A stretch of 64,000 nucleotides of DNA. Origin: Toxorhynchites rutilus septentrionalis. Lineage: Eukaryota > Arthropoda > Insecta > Diptera > Culicidae. Position 1 is the first letter of the stretch, and the number at the start of each line of letters is the position of its first letter. The DNA is taken from NCBI RefSeq assembly GCF_029784135.1, contig NC_073744.1, positions 108,171,766-108,235,765 of the forward strand, in the 5' to 3' direction. The position numbers were made by a program, and so were the translations under genes. Shown piece after piece: positions 1 to 9,786 of the stretch. Under the pieces are notes generated by a model that did not search any database, was not told the DNA's origin, and saw only the letters and a list, made by a program, of their open reading frames with translations.

Positions 1-221
1 GCACTTACTGTACAACTAATGTTACAGCAACTGAATGGTCAAAGCATATGTCAAACTGCCTTCAATCTACAAGCGATAGTCGACTGCGTCAGCGACAACC
101 GGTTTCGCCGAGCACAGAGAATGCCGCCATCATCGGTCCTCTTTCAGATAACGGACTTCGACGAGGTAAGACGTGTTTCTCGAGTGTGCTGGTTGATTCT
201 TTACTTGCTGTGGATTTCACA
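1..221 (+). repeat. Segment identical to 26031-26251 (exon-like, left copy)
   Basis: Base by base this stretch matches 26031-26251 and then diverges. It may extend left beyond the window. It carries a short open frame with a C-x2-C...H-x3-C arrangement whose first cysteines lie at the window edge, and a consensus splice donor (GAG|GTAAGA) with the exon end near 165. Identity runs through the presumed intron, so this is a DNA duplication and not a retrocopy. Alternatives are a recent segmental duplication, an uncatalogued repeat, or an assembly duplicate. Confidence 0.8.
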
Positions 222-392
222 TTGGCGATCCTGCCAGCCATTTTTTGGTTTACTTTAACGTAGAATGACCGGGAAATAGTTGTTTTAATTAAATTTATTT
301 AATTCGCTGAATGGCAAATGAAAAAGAATCACCCAGCATCATTTATAGTACGCAATTTTTCATATTGCCGTATGCAATATTTGTTTGAAAAA
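222..392. other. Unannotated AT-rich flank left of family A element
   Basis: There is no open frame or recognisable motif here. It is the left flank of the family A element that starts near 393. The last bases before that element are an A run, like the other insertion sites of this group. Confidence 0.5.
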
Positions 393-658
393 CAGGAAGT
401 GGGTTATATCTATGGTATAACCGCAAGGGTGACGTAGGACTCTCGTTGATATAGAGATCATTTGTATGAAGTTGAATCTGAATTCATTCTGAATGAATGA
501 ATATTTGGAGAACTTCGAAAACGAGAGCGTTACGTTGGAGGCACAAGGTTTTATGCATCCAATATTGGATACGGAAATATCCTACTGATGGGGAAGAATA
601 ATCTTCAGAAGCTATCCTGTTGATTGCGATTGATTGAACAACCACAAAACCAAATGTA

Positions 659-1745
659 TTTGGTCACAGTGTTACATGGATAGAAAACATTCAATTAAAC
701 TCTTTCACATGAATATATTTTGAAAATTCCCAAAGGAACTGGCAGATTATTTTCAGTAACAATTAGATATTTCCACATTTTCCTCGATACTGGAAGCCCA
801 CCATTGGTTAATGCCAACTCGATAACCACCTGTTAATAGCACTTGATTGAAACATATTTGGTCACAGTGTAACATGGATAGAAAACATTCAATTAAACTC
901 TTTCACATGAATATATTTTGAAAATTCCCAAAGGAACTGGCAGATTATTTTCAGTAACGATTAGATATTTCCACATTTTCCTCGATACTGGAAGCCCACC
1001 AGTGGTTAATGCCAACTCGATAACCACCTGTTAATAGCACTTGATTGTAACATATTTGGTCACAGTGTTACATGGATAGAAAACATTCAATTAAACTCTT
1101 TCACATGAATATATTTTGAAAATTCCCAGAGGAACTGGCAGATTATTTTCAGTAACGAATAGTTATTTCCACATTTTCCTCGATACTGGAAGCCCACCAG
1201 TGGTTAATGCCAACTCGATAACCATCTGTTAATAGCACTTGATTGAAACATATTTGGTCACACTGTAACATGGATAGAAAACATTCAATTAAACTCTTTC
1301 ACATGAATATATTTTGAAAATTCCCAGAGGAACTGGCAGATTATTTTCAGTAACGATTAGTTATTTCCACATTTTCCTCGATACTGGAAGCCCACCAGTG
1401 GTTAATGCCAACTCGATAACCACCTGTTAATAGCACTTGATTGAAACATATTTGGTCACAGTGTTACATGGATAGAAAACATTCAATTAAACTCTTTCAC
1501 ATGAATATATTTTGAAAATTCCCAGAGGAACTGGCAGATTATTTTCAGTAACGATTAGATATTTCCACATTTTCCTCGATACTGGAAGCCCACCAGTGGT
1601 TAATGCCAACTCGATAACCACCTGTTAATAGCACTTGGTTGAAACATATTTGGTCACAGTGTAACATGGATAGAAAACATTCAATTAAACTCTTTCACAT
1701 GAATATATTTTGAAAATTCCCAAAGGAACTGGCAGATTATTTTCC
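659..1745 (+). repeat. Tandem array of ~198-bp units in A1
   Basis: Unit starts (TTTGGTCACAGTGT) are at about 659, 856, 1055, 1253, 1451 and 1649, so the period is 197-199 bp with few differences between units. Each unit contains an A-rich AGAAAACATTCAATTAAACT block, a GGAACTGGCAGATTATTTT block and a CTGGAAGCCCACCAG block. The last unit switches near 1745 into a different sequence (GATCTTTCCGAAACTTTCTC). The period is close to an insect nucleosome repeat. Confidence 0.9.
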
Positions 1746-2192
1746 AGCAATGATTAGATCTTTCCGAAACTTTCTCGATGCTGAATGGCATCCTAACGGA
1801 AAGAGTTCTGCGCGTGTATGTGTCGATCCTTCGCCGTCCACCTCCTCCAGCACGTTAGGCAACGATGTTGTCTTGTCGATGTCCTCACGAAAAATGAATG
1901 TGTCTCACCACCAGAATATCGCTTAAGTATGCTTTATGTGTGTGATTGAATCGAGAGAAGGTGTGGTTTTCGATGGCAATTTGGAAGGCAAACTAGAGGG
2001 GAAGGAACTCTCTGAGCTAGGAACTTTCGGCGACTGAGCAATAATCGATTGCGGGCGCATACAATATTGGATACGGAAATATCCTACTGATGGGGAAGAA
2101 TAATCTTCTGAAGCTATCCTGTTAATTGCGATTGATTGAAAAACCACAAAACCAAATGTATTTGGTCACAGTGTTATAGAAAACAGGGGATA
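1746..2192 (-). other. Family A inter-array spacer module
   Basis: This non-tandem spacer recurs at 7850-8275 and 39855-40290, and shortened at 39375-39575. On the minus strand it contains an open frame of about 82 codons in the other copies (7903-8151, 39911-40159); here it is altered. Part of it (ACAACATCGTTG...GTGGACGGCGA...GGATCGA on the minus strand) resembles the start of the 199-bp insertion at 10244. I recognise no protein domain and treat it as non-coding. Confidence 0.55.
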
Positions 2193-2197
2193 GAAAA

Positions 2198-2329
2198 TGT
2201 GAAAATTACACGATCAAATAAACACCGGTGTAGTCGATTCTACAATCTCGTGTATATATATTTATTCTCCCTCCGCTCTCCTGTTCGTACACATACGGAC
2301 CATAGATATATTACAGACCCATTACCACA
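2198..2329 (-). repeat. 3' LTR of Mag-like element
   Basis: This 132-bp repeat is identical to 7255-7386. It starts TGTGAAAATT and ends TTACCACA in plus orientation, preceded by the target duplication GAAAA. It contains an ATATATAT block that may be promoter-like. Confidence 0.93.
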
Positions 2330-2349
2330 TCTCCCTTTTTTTATAACAA

Positions 2350-2570
2350 TTAATATTTCATAAAACATTCATTGTAACGCCTCGGCAACCTGATAGTGCG
2401 TTGAGATCTACCACGATTGGCAGAATCGTCTTCGGATCCTGACTGCTGCATGACAGCAGCTGCTTCAGCGTTAGCTGTCTCCTCTGGCTTCTGCGGTCCA
2501 TCAATCGGTAAATCATCAGACTGCTCGACATTATCCGGAATCGAAGGCTCTGTTGTAGCCTGCCCGGATC
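2350..2570 (-). CDS. C-terminal tail of Mag-like Pol (after stop or second intron)
   Basis: This is an in-frame continuation of the pol frame beyond its TAG at 2608-2610. It encodes a polar, acidic tail ending in a basic stretch (RSQRTIRLPRRYNE), a type of ending common after the integrase in Ty3/gypsy Pol. It is reached either by read-through of the TAG, by reversal of a nonsense mutation, or by removal of a 54-nt GT...AG segment (2571-2624) that contains the stop and keeps frame. Confidence 0.55.
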
Positions 2571-2624
2571 CTGTAAATATCAACATTGAAATATATCTGA
2601 AATACAGCTAAGCGAACGATATAC
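2571..2624 (-). other. Candidate 54-nt in-frame intron in Mag-like pol
   Basis: On the minus strand it begins GTATATCG and ends ATATTTACAG. It is AT-rich, 54 nt long (a multiple of three) and holds the only stop between the integrase and the C-terminal tail. The length fits the smallest dipteran introns. A simple nonsense mutation explains the stop equally well. Confidence 0.35.
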
Positions 2625-4772
2625 TTCTATTAGAAACGAGAACTTCTGGAAGAACTACTTTTTTCAGGTGGCTAGAATTTCTATCGTAAACTTTTCCTGT
2701 TTCCTGATTGCGGACTGTTACTCTAGGGCCCTGCTTAGCCTCCACTGTCATAATGGCAGGATTGAACGTTGGAGTCAGCTTATTACCGTGAAGAACATTC
2801 TTTACAAACACCTTATCTCCGACTTTAATGTTCGACGGTTTCGCCCTACGTCGTTCATTTTCTCTCTCCTTCCCCTTCTCCTTCGCAACTTGATCTTGAT
2901 CTCTATAGTCAGTAAGCGGTACAGCAGTGCTCACGTCTTGCAAGGTAGGTATTTTTGTCCGAATGTTTCGCCCGTACATTAGCTCGCTTGGGGTCTTTCC
3001 GGTGGTACTATGAGGTGTTGAGTAGTACATCAATAGGTAAGTAAGCATATCATGCTTCCAATCGCGCTTCAGAGCCTGGCTGATCTTGAGCCTTTTGATA
3101 AGTGACCGGTTTTGGCGCTCAACCAAACCGTTCTCTTGAGGCCAATACGGGGTGGTCTTGTTAAGGTGTATACCTTTACGCTTACAATATGTATCAAACT
3201 CATCGCTAACGAACTGGCGACCGTTATCCAGGGTGATAGTTTGAGGATACCCAAGCCGAACAAAAATGCGTTCCAGACGCTCAGCCGTTTCATTTGCCGT
3301 TATCTTCCGAAGAACTTCGATTTCTTTATAACGGCTAAAATAATCCACGATAACTAATAAGTAGTCTCCCGAAGGTAACGGACCCATAAAATCAATGGCA
3401 ATATCCATCCACGGCGTAACCGGCAACTTCCTCCGTTCCATAGGCTCAGGGCGATTTGGCAGGCTTACCAGCTGGCAACCTGTGCACGAATCTACTGTGC
3501 GAATTATAGCCTCGTCCATTCCTGGCCACCAACAGGTATGCCTCAGACGCTGCTGCATCTTAGTACGACCTGGGTGACCCTCATGTCCCAATTGCAATAT
3601 GCGTTGCCTCAAGTCTCGTGGAATCACTAATCTTGATCCTCTGACTACGAGGTCTCCTACTTTTCCAAGCTCGTTCCGAAAGGCGTGATATGGCTTGATT
3701 GCCTCAGATGTATGATTCCACACCCCACGATCCAAACACTCTCGCAATTGAGTTAGCTCTGGGTCGTTGGAAGATGCTGTTTCAAGTTCATTCAGGTCGA
3801 TAGCAGCCAGTTCTAGGACACTACGAACGTAGACCTCGGAATCTGGGTCAAATGATACCGCTTCTGATGATTGCGAAAGGCGTGACAATGGATCGGCAAT
3901 ATTCGATTTGCCTTTGCGGTACACAACTTCGTAGTTGAATGACTGAAGTCTCAGAACCCAACGTTCAATTCGAAGACACGGCGATGAATCAGGTGAGAAT
4001 ATAGCTTCTAAGGGCTTGTGGTCAGTCTCTAGCTCAAACCGAACACCGATGAGGTAGATTTGAAACCTCTCTACTGCCCACACCAGTGCCAGAGCCTCCT
4101 TCTCTGTCTGAGCATATCGACGTTCGGTGTCAGTGAGGCTTTTACTAGCGAAAGAAACAACTCTCGGTTCTCCTTCATAAAATTGTAGGAGAACTGCTCC
4201 CAACCCAACCGGGGAGGCATCCGCAACAACTCTTGTTTTCAACTTTGGATCAAAATGGGACAAGCTTTCTACACTTCCTATGGCTCGTACGAGATGATCG
4301 AATGCTGCCTGCTCTTCGACACCCCATTTAAATTCAGTTTTGTTCTTGGTGAGCTCCCGGAGTGGAAACGACTTCGTAGCCAAGTCCGGAATGAAAGCCC
4401 CTACGTAATTTACTAAGCCAAGAAAACTGCGAACTTCCTCAGAATTGGTTGGAGTTCTGAAGTTTTCGATAGCTTTAATTTTGTCTTGTGAAGGAGTCAT
4501 GCCGTTTCTATCAAAGCGATGACCCAGAAAATCTATTGCAGTCAATTTGAAAACGCATTTTGATTGGTTCAGGAGAACACCGTAGGATCGCAACTTATCA
4601 AGAACCTGCTTCAGCGAAGCATCGTGCTCTTGCTCCGTTTTTCCTGCTATGACTATATCGTCGATGAAATTGATGACATTCCCACAGTCCGATAAGATTT
4701 GTTCAAGAACTTTCTGAAACATCTCCGGAGCACACGATATTCCAAACACGAGCCTTTTGTATCTGAATAAAC
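2608..4772 (-). CDS. Mag-like Pol: RT (C-terminal half), RNase H, integrase
   Basis: Reading down the minus strand, it starts within RT just before LFRYKRLVFGIS. It has the RT active site as FIDDIV in place of the usual YxDD, then the RT thumb (FLGLVNYVGAFIPDL). RNase H follows (VVADASPVGLGAVL, YAQTEKEALALVWA, ETDHKPLEAIF). The integrase has an H-H-C-C zinc region (GHEGHPGRTKM...CTGCQ) and a D,D,E core (AIDFMGPLPSGDYLL, TLDNGRQF, PQENGLVERQN). The displayed methionine at 4779 is inside the 157-nt interruption, so it is not a natural start; the frame joins to 4930-6583. The integrase core looks complete. Confidence 0.88.
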
Positions 4773-4929
4773 CTTGCATGCAAATAAATAAAGCAATATG
4801 CTAGTATTATCTACCTTGTCATAAGTTTTAAGTATGTGCTCGTTATGGTTAAACAACCATAAATAAAATCCTTACAAGTCTTATTTCATAACAACTCTGT
4901 AATCATATATCCAAATTAATCGCAGTTAC
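4773..4929 (-). other. 157-nt GT-AG intron-like interruption inside the RT domain
   Basis: On the minus strand the RT frame reads THKG|LFRYKRL across this segment. The segment starts GTAACTG right after CACAAAG and ends TTTGCATGCAAG right before GTTTATTC. Removing exactly 157 nt restores the conserved RT phrase and frame; leaving it in gives a stop within four codons. The 5 bp AAGGT is present at both junctions, which fits either an AG|GT splice context or a target-site duplication from a small insertion. It is AT-rich like an insect intron. Confidence 0.6.
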
Positions 4930-6583
4930 CTTTGTGAGTAATGAACGTCGTCAATGGTTTACTTCCGTCGTCTAACTCAAGCTGGTAGAACGCATCCTTG
5001 ATGTCCAGTCTTGAAAAGAAAAGCGCCCCATTCAGCTTCCAGCGAACGTCTTCGATGGTCGGAAGCGGATGGGTTTCGCGGAGAATCGCCTTATTGACTT
5101 TGCGCATGTCGATGCATAGTCGAATATCACCACTGTCCTTGACAACGACAACCATTGGCGATACCCAGCGACTGGGTTCCACAACTCGTTCTATTATGTC
5201 CTTGGACAACAATTCTTTCAACTTGTCATCCACACGCTGCAGAGTTGCGAAAGGCAATCGTCGGAATCGTTGGGCGACAGGCTCTACTGACATGTCAACC
5301 GGGATATGTATTTTCACGCCACGGATGCTTGGAAATGGTCGCGAAATGTCTACATGTTGAAATGTTTCTTGTTTACTCGGAAGCCCAACTATCAAAACAC
5401 CCAGCTGCTTTGCGGTGTTCTTCCCCAATAGAGGCTGAGGACCATCCTTAACAACGTAGAAACGTGCTACCGTTTCCAGTTGCTTCGACCCATCGCAGAT
5501 GGAGATTTCTGCGTCAAACATGTTGGTTACAAATAGGCAATCTTTCTGTGCATACGCTCTGAATCTCCGATCTGGTTGCTGATTTCCCCCGATTGTATGT
5601 ACTCCATTACGAATCATCACATCCCAGGTTTGATCGTCAATTATGTTTGACTGTACACCTGAATCGATCTGCATTTCAATTAGTGCACCGCCAACATTGG
5701 CCCAAACCAACTCCTCGGAATCATGAACCGATGATACCATTTCGACAAGTTCGACCTCTTCGTTGTCAACTTCCGCATCGTCGATAGCATGTACCTTCCG
5801 CGCATACCTCGCGATCTTGTTTTGTGCAGGTCTGCCGCTCGAATACCAAGCAGCCGGAGAAGCTTGAACGTGGGTTCTCTTCAGTGAATTTTTTCCTGTT
5901 GTTGACGCGAAGGTCGATGACGATGCCGGATAAGATGATGGTACGAAATTCCCCGGTCCCCTGGCAGGACGATTAAAGCAAACGACTCGAAAATGTCCTT
6001 TTTTGTGGCAGTTCCCGCAGGTTTTATTCCATGCCGGGCACGCGTCTGGCCCATGAGAACGCCCACAATACTTGCAGGATCCCCGAATGTTTTGCATTGT
6101 TTCCGTTGCTTTGGGTGTATTCTGAAGAATGTTTTTACCACTGATTTGATCACTAGCCGATCGTGAGGTCTCGTGTGCGTTAACTTGCTTGATCATTTCT
6201 TCGATGTTCAAGTTGGAATCTTGGAGAAGTTTTTCCCGCAGCGGCGGAGGTACGAATTGCAGCATCTTGTCGATCACCGCAATGCCACTGCTTGCGGTTG
6301 CTGACATCCCGAAATTGCATTTACTGGCATGAACCTGAACTCTCATTAAAAACTTTTCCAAACCCTCGTCGGTCTCAGGTTGCATGGCCCAGAAGAGGTA
6401 CCGCTCGTGCGCTTCATGGCGTTGGGGTGCAAAATAACAATCCAGCTTTGTGATTGCCACCTCATACGGATCGATACCGTTATTTTTGTCTTCTTCTACG
6501 TCCGCTCCAGGAATGTTAAAAAAATATCTCCTGAAGACCGAACCCACCTTGAGCAAGCAGTAGATCTTTCTTTTCAATGGCAT
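4930..6583 (-). pseudogene. Mag-like Gag (C-terminal part), protease and RT N-terminal half
   Basis: The minus-strand frame continues Gag from the frameshift near 6526. It shows the Gag core (DPYEVAITKLDCYFAPQRHE), two zinc knuckles (CKYCGRSHGPDACP, then CGNCHKKGHFRVVC), an aspartic protease (MQIDSGVQSNIID), then RT from VEPVAQRFRRLP through VVVVKDSGDIRLCIDMRKVN to FSRLDIKDAFYQLEL. It stops at the intron-like segment. The first residues of the displayed frame, upstream of NIPGADVEED, are out-of-frame read-through. The correct Gag start is in the other frame at 6716. Confidence 0.85.
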
Positions 6584-6716
6584 CCGTCACCTTGGAAGCA
6601 CGGAGACAAATTTCAAACCCTCTTTTCCAGACATGCCACTTACTGCGGCGTTCGGCCAGCGGCACATCCGCGTACGAGAACGGTGGTAGGGTCGAGAAAC
6701 ACTTCAGCTTATCCAT
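6527..6716 (-). CDS. Mag-like Gag N-terminus (frameshifted at a T7 run)
   Basis: It starts at the first methionine after the leader (minus strand, 6716) and gives the N-terminal Gag domain with WHVWKRGFEICLRASKVTD. The frame ends at ...LQEIFF then TAA, where the coding strand has seven Ts; six would continue straight into NIPGADVEED of the neighbouring frame. This is a one-base homopolymer slip, from mutation, assembly error or, less likely, programmed frameshifting. Confidence 0.75.
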
Positions 6717-6884
6717 CCTTAAAACAACATCAATTACAATTGATTCTAATAATCTATCCCAATATTTTACCTCTTTTCGTTAAATCAAACCGATTTTTCA
6801 ATCGTTCACAGACTTGTTTACATCCAATCAATAACCTTGTTCGCTTTTCTCGTCACGGCAACGTGTGCTTTTTCCAAGCAGAAT

Positions 6885-7060
6885 ATCTCACCGCTCACTC
6901 GTTGCGGAAACTTTCTTGTTGCTCACCGCTCACTAGTCGCGAAGCTTTCCGTGTTGCTGTCAAGTCGCAAATCTCACCGCTTTCTCGTCGCGAGCCCTGC
7001 TGTCAAGTCGCAGATCTTACCGCTTTCTCGTCGCGAGCCCTGCTGTCAAGTCGCAGATCA
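6885..7060 (-). repeat. Short direct repeats in Mag-like leader
   Basis: A 43-bp unit starting CGCARATCTYACCGC repeats at 6966, 7009 and 7052 (the last partial). More degenerate relatives (CTCACCGCTCACTMGT) precede it from about 6885. It lies in the untranslated leader between LTR/PBS and gag, where repeated tracts are sometimes promoter or insulator elements. No function can be assigned from sequence. Confidence 0.75.
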
Positions 7061-7254
7061 TCCAGGCTTACATGCGCCTATCTCTTTCACTTCCAAGAAG
7101 AAGTTTCACTCGCTCTCACCGTGCGGAGCTTTTCATATGCGCGTCAGTAGCGTCAATCGAGAGCTTTTTCCACCAACCTTCAGCTGATGATTGTTAATCC
7201 AGAAGAAATCCTATGCACCCACTACAAATTATCGTCCCACAATCGTCGCCAATT

Positions 7255-7386
7255 TGTGAAAATTACACGATCAAATAAACACCGGTGTAGTCGATTCTAC
7301 AATCTCGTGTATATATATTTATTCTCCCTCCGCTCTCCTGTTCGTACACATACGGACCATAGATATATTACAGACCCATTACCACA
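7255..7386 (-). repeat. 5' LTR of Mag-like element, with candidate PBS just inside
   Basis: This repeat is identical to 2198-2329. On the minus strand the next bases inward (7254 downward) read AATTGGCGACGATTGTGGG. TGGCGACG is a plausible tRNA primer-binding start, but I do not assign the tRNA. The target duplication GAAAA follows at 7387-7391. Confidence 0.92.
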
Positions 7387-7391
7387 GAAAA

Positions 7392-7850
7392 CATTCAATT
7401 AAACTCTTTCACATGAATATATTTTGACAATTCCCAAAGGAACTGGCAGATTATTTTCAGTAACGATTAGATATTTCCACATTTTCCTCGATACTGGAAG
7501 CCCACCAGTGGTTAATGCCAACTCGATAACCACCTGTTAATAGCACTTAATAGAAACATATTTGGTCACAGTGTAACATGGATAGAAAACATTCAATTAA
7601 ACTCTTTCACATGAATATATTTTGAAAATTCCCAAAGGAACTGGCAGATTATTTTAAGTAACGATTAGATATTTACACATTTTCCTCGATACTGGAAGCC
7701 CACCAGTGGTTAATGCCAACTCGATAACCACCTGTTAATAGCACTTGATTGAAACATATTTGGTCACAGTGTTACATGGATAGAAAACATTCAATTAAAC
7801 TCTTTCACATGAATATATTTTGAAAATTCCCAAAGGAACTGGCAGATTAT
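7392..7850 (+). repeat. Second ~198-bp array of A1, cut at its start by the Mag-like insertion
   Basis: These are continuations of the same units, with starts at about 7559 and 7757 and a partial unit before them. They share the consensus of 659-1745. The array resumes exactly after the GAAAA duplication. Confidence 0.88.
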
Positions 7851-8640
7851 TTTCCAGCAATGATTAGATCTTTCCGGAACTTTCTCGATGCTAAATGGCA
7901 TCCTAACGGAAAGAGTTCTGCGCGTGTATGTGTCGATCCTTCGCCGTCCACCTCCTCCAGCACGTTAGGCAACGATGTTGTCTTGTCGATGTCCTCACGA
8001 AAAATGAATGTGTCTCACCACCAGAATATCGCTTAAGTATGCTTTTTGTGTGTGATTGAACCGAGAGAAGGTGTGGTTTACGATGGCAATTTGGAAGGCA
8101 AACTAGAGGGGAATGAACTCTCTGAGCTCGGAACTTTCGGCGACTGAGCAATAATCGATTGCGGGCGCATACAATATTGGATACGGAAATATCCTACTGA
8201 TGGGGAAGAATAATCTTCTGAAGCTATCCTGTTAATTGCGATTGATTGAAAAACCACAAAACCAAATGTATTTGGTCACAGTGTTACATGGATAGAAAAC
8301 ATTCAATTAAACTCTTTCACATGAATATATTTTGAAAATTCCCAAAGGAACTGGCAGATTATTTTCAGTAACGATTAGATATTTCCACATTTTCCTCGAT
8401 ACTGGAAGCCCACCATTGGTTAATGCCAACTCGATAACCACCTGTTAATAGCACTTGATTGAAACATATTTGGTCACAGTGTAACATGGATAGAAAACAT
8501 TCAATTAAACTCTTTCACATGAATATATTTGGAAAATTCCCAGAGGAACTGGCAGATTATTCTCAGTAACGATTAGATATTTCCACATTTTCCTCGATAC
8601 TGGAAGCCCACCAGTGGTTAATGCCAACTCGATAACCACT
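7851..8640 (+). repeat. Family A spacer module plus third ~198-bp array
   Basis: The spacer module occupies 7851-8270 (copy of 1746-2192 and 39855-40290) and two tandem units follow to about 8640. A1 is therefore three modules of lead, tandem units and spacer. The same higher-order plan is seen in A2. Confidence 0.8.
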
Positions 8641-8842
8641 TGTTAATAGCCGCGCGTGTATGTGTGTGTAGCGATGTCTTCCCAGGGAACCGTTTGTGGC
8701 ATCACTCTCCTCCTGATAGATTCCCTTCTGGCCTAGGGTGCACAAACAGGCTCTTGGTGACACCGTTCATCCGCGCTTTCATGATAAATAAAGAGCTTCA
8801 CCGCAACAGCGACAACATGCTCCAATCGCTGTTCAATTAGAA

Positions 8843-8880
8843 CTGAGTGGATTTCCGAGCGCCGCTCGCTTATATACCGA
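8843..8880 (-). promoter_or_regulatory. Core-promoter-like TATA plus initiator in family A tail
   Basis: On the minus strand, GGTATATAAGCGAGCGGCGC is followed about 30 bp downstream by TCAGTT, matching arthropod TATA and initiator spacing. It is conserved in A2 (40860-40900). The downstream sequence (ATGAAAGCGCGGATGAACGG...) gives only a short frame. It could be a captured gene promoter or drive element transcription. Confidence 0.4.
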
Positions 8881-9127
8881 TTGGTGATTTCAATAGCCTG
8901 TTTTGAAAGCAATTTTAAGACTATTGAAACAAGTTTTTGGATCAAAAAGTAACAAGTATAGAACGCGTAGACATTTTATCTTTCGAATGAAGTGTTTATC
9001 ATACCATTTCGTTCAGTTGTTTAGGAGCTATTAACGCTCAAAATCTCGGTCTCCGGCGTAACGCTTTCGTTTTCGAAACTTTGATTTTACACCCCGGTAT
9101 AGAAATGAAAGACGTAGTCCTACGTCA

Positions 9128-9214
9128 AAAAGTGAAAAAGTGTTTGTCAAAGGAATACGTTGATGCCGTTGATGCATCCCGTTTAGATAGGAATCAGAAA
9201 ACCTATGAGAATGA
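9128..9214 (+). other. Unannotated flank between A1 and the spaced repeats
   Basis: No gene or motif is recognised. It begins with an A-rich stretch adjoining the right end of A1. Confidence 0.4.
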
Positions 9215-9735
9215 GTGGCATAGTAAGTCCACAGTGTTCAAAGTGGCGCAGTAAGACCACAGCGTTCGGAAATCCTTGTTTTCAAAGGTCAAAGTGGCAC
9301 AGTAAGACCACAGTATTTAAACTTCAGCGTTGGAATTCAATGTTTCGAGAGGACATAGTGGCACAGTAAGACCACAATGTTGAAGGTGGCACAGTAAGAC
9401 CACAGTGTTGAAAGTGGAATAGTAAGACCACAGTGTTAAGAAATCATTGGAATTTAAAGTTTGCAAAAGTCAAAGTGGCACAGTAAGACCACAATGTTGG
9501 AAAATTCCAACATATTGCGGATTGTGATGGTCTAAGTGGCACAGTAAGACCACGGTGCTCCAGTAGATCGTTTAAAAAGTACAAATTGTACGTATGAACT
9601 TGTGATTCTCCAGGTGGCATAGTAAGACCACACTTCATAAAAAAAACTCATCGGCATAGTAAGACCAAAACAATTGTTTGAAAACGTACATTCGCAACAA
9701 ATATCGTTTAGTCAATGTGGCATAGTAAGACCACA
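9215..9735 (+). repeat. Eleven spaced copies of a 19-bp motif (GTGGCAYAGTAAGACCACA)
   Basis: Copies start at 9215, 9243, 9294, 9358, 9386, 9414, 9475, 9536, 9614, 9652 and 9717. The core AGTAAGACCA is kept in ten of eleven. GTGG...CCAC forms a 4-bp inverted repeat around a 10-nt centre. The spacing varies, but 28 bp occurs three times and 61-65 bp four times. Intervening sequences are mostly unrelated to each other. I do not recognise the family. It may be a degenerate minisatellite or a clustered protein-binding site. Confidence 0.85.
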
Positions 9736-9786
9736 GGAATTGCGGGAGTTTGGTTTGAGCGACGATTGAATGTTCGCTGGATTTTT
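9736..9786 (+). other. Unannotated flank between the spaced repeats and B1
   Basis: No feature is recognised. It ends in a T run at the border of element B1. Confidence 0.35.

Larger units (their letters stand above)
2198..7386 (-). mobile_element. Ty3/gypsy LTR retrotransposon, Mag-like, nested in A1
   Basis: The element is bounded by two identical 132-bp LTRs (TGTG...CACA) and by the 5-bp target duplication GAAAA (2193-2197 and 7387-7391). It is encoded on the minus strand in the order leader, gag, protease, RT, RNase H, integrase. Short LTRs and the RNase H phrase YAQTEKEALALVWAVERF fit the Mag/K02A2.6 group. Identical LTRs indicate recent insertion. Even so, the copy has a gag frameshift at a T run, a 157-nt intron-like interruption in RT and an in-frame stop near the pol end, so it may not be autonomous as it stands. 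It is the youngest layer in this part of the nest. Confidence 0.93.
393..9127 (+). mobile_element. Family A non-autonomous element, copy A1 (hosts a Mag-like retrotransposon)
   Basis: The left end (CAGGAAGTGGGTTATA..., then GTGACGTAGGACT) and the right end (...GACGTAGTCCTACGTCA) recur as the exact ends of copy A2 at 38644-41145. A2 interrupts a retrotransposon reading frame, so its borders are known. Without the nested 5.2-kb retrotransposon, A1 is about 3.5 kb. The interior is built from modules: a lead of about 100 bp containing ATATTGGATACGG, several ~198-bp tandem units, and a ~300-bp spacer. No transposase is visible. Both ends fold as hairpins, and there are short subterminal inverted repeats (GACGTAGGACTA). 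The insertion site is an A run with at most about 4-5 ambiguous duplicated bases. It may be a Helentron-like rolling-circle derivative; a MITE-like cut-and-paste element is the alternative. Confidence 0.7.

Noticed and set aside
7903..8151. 82-codon frame in the family A spacer, repeated at 39911
   Set aside because: Conserved only because the copies are paralogous; one copy is broken, and there is no domain or codon bias.
9215..9735. CRISPR-like repeat-spacer array
   Set aside because: Spacer lengths vary from 9 to 59 bp, the repeats are short, there are no cas genes, and the surroundings are insect transposons.
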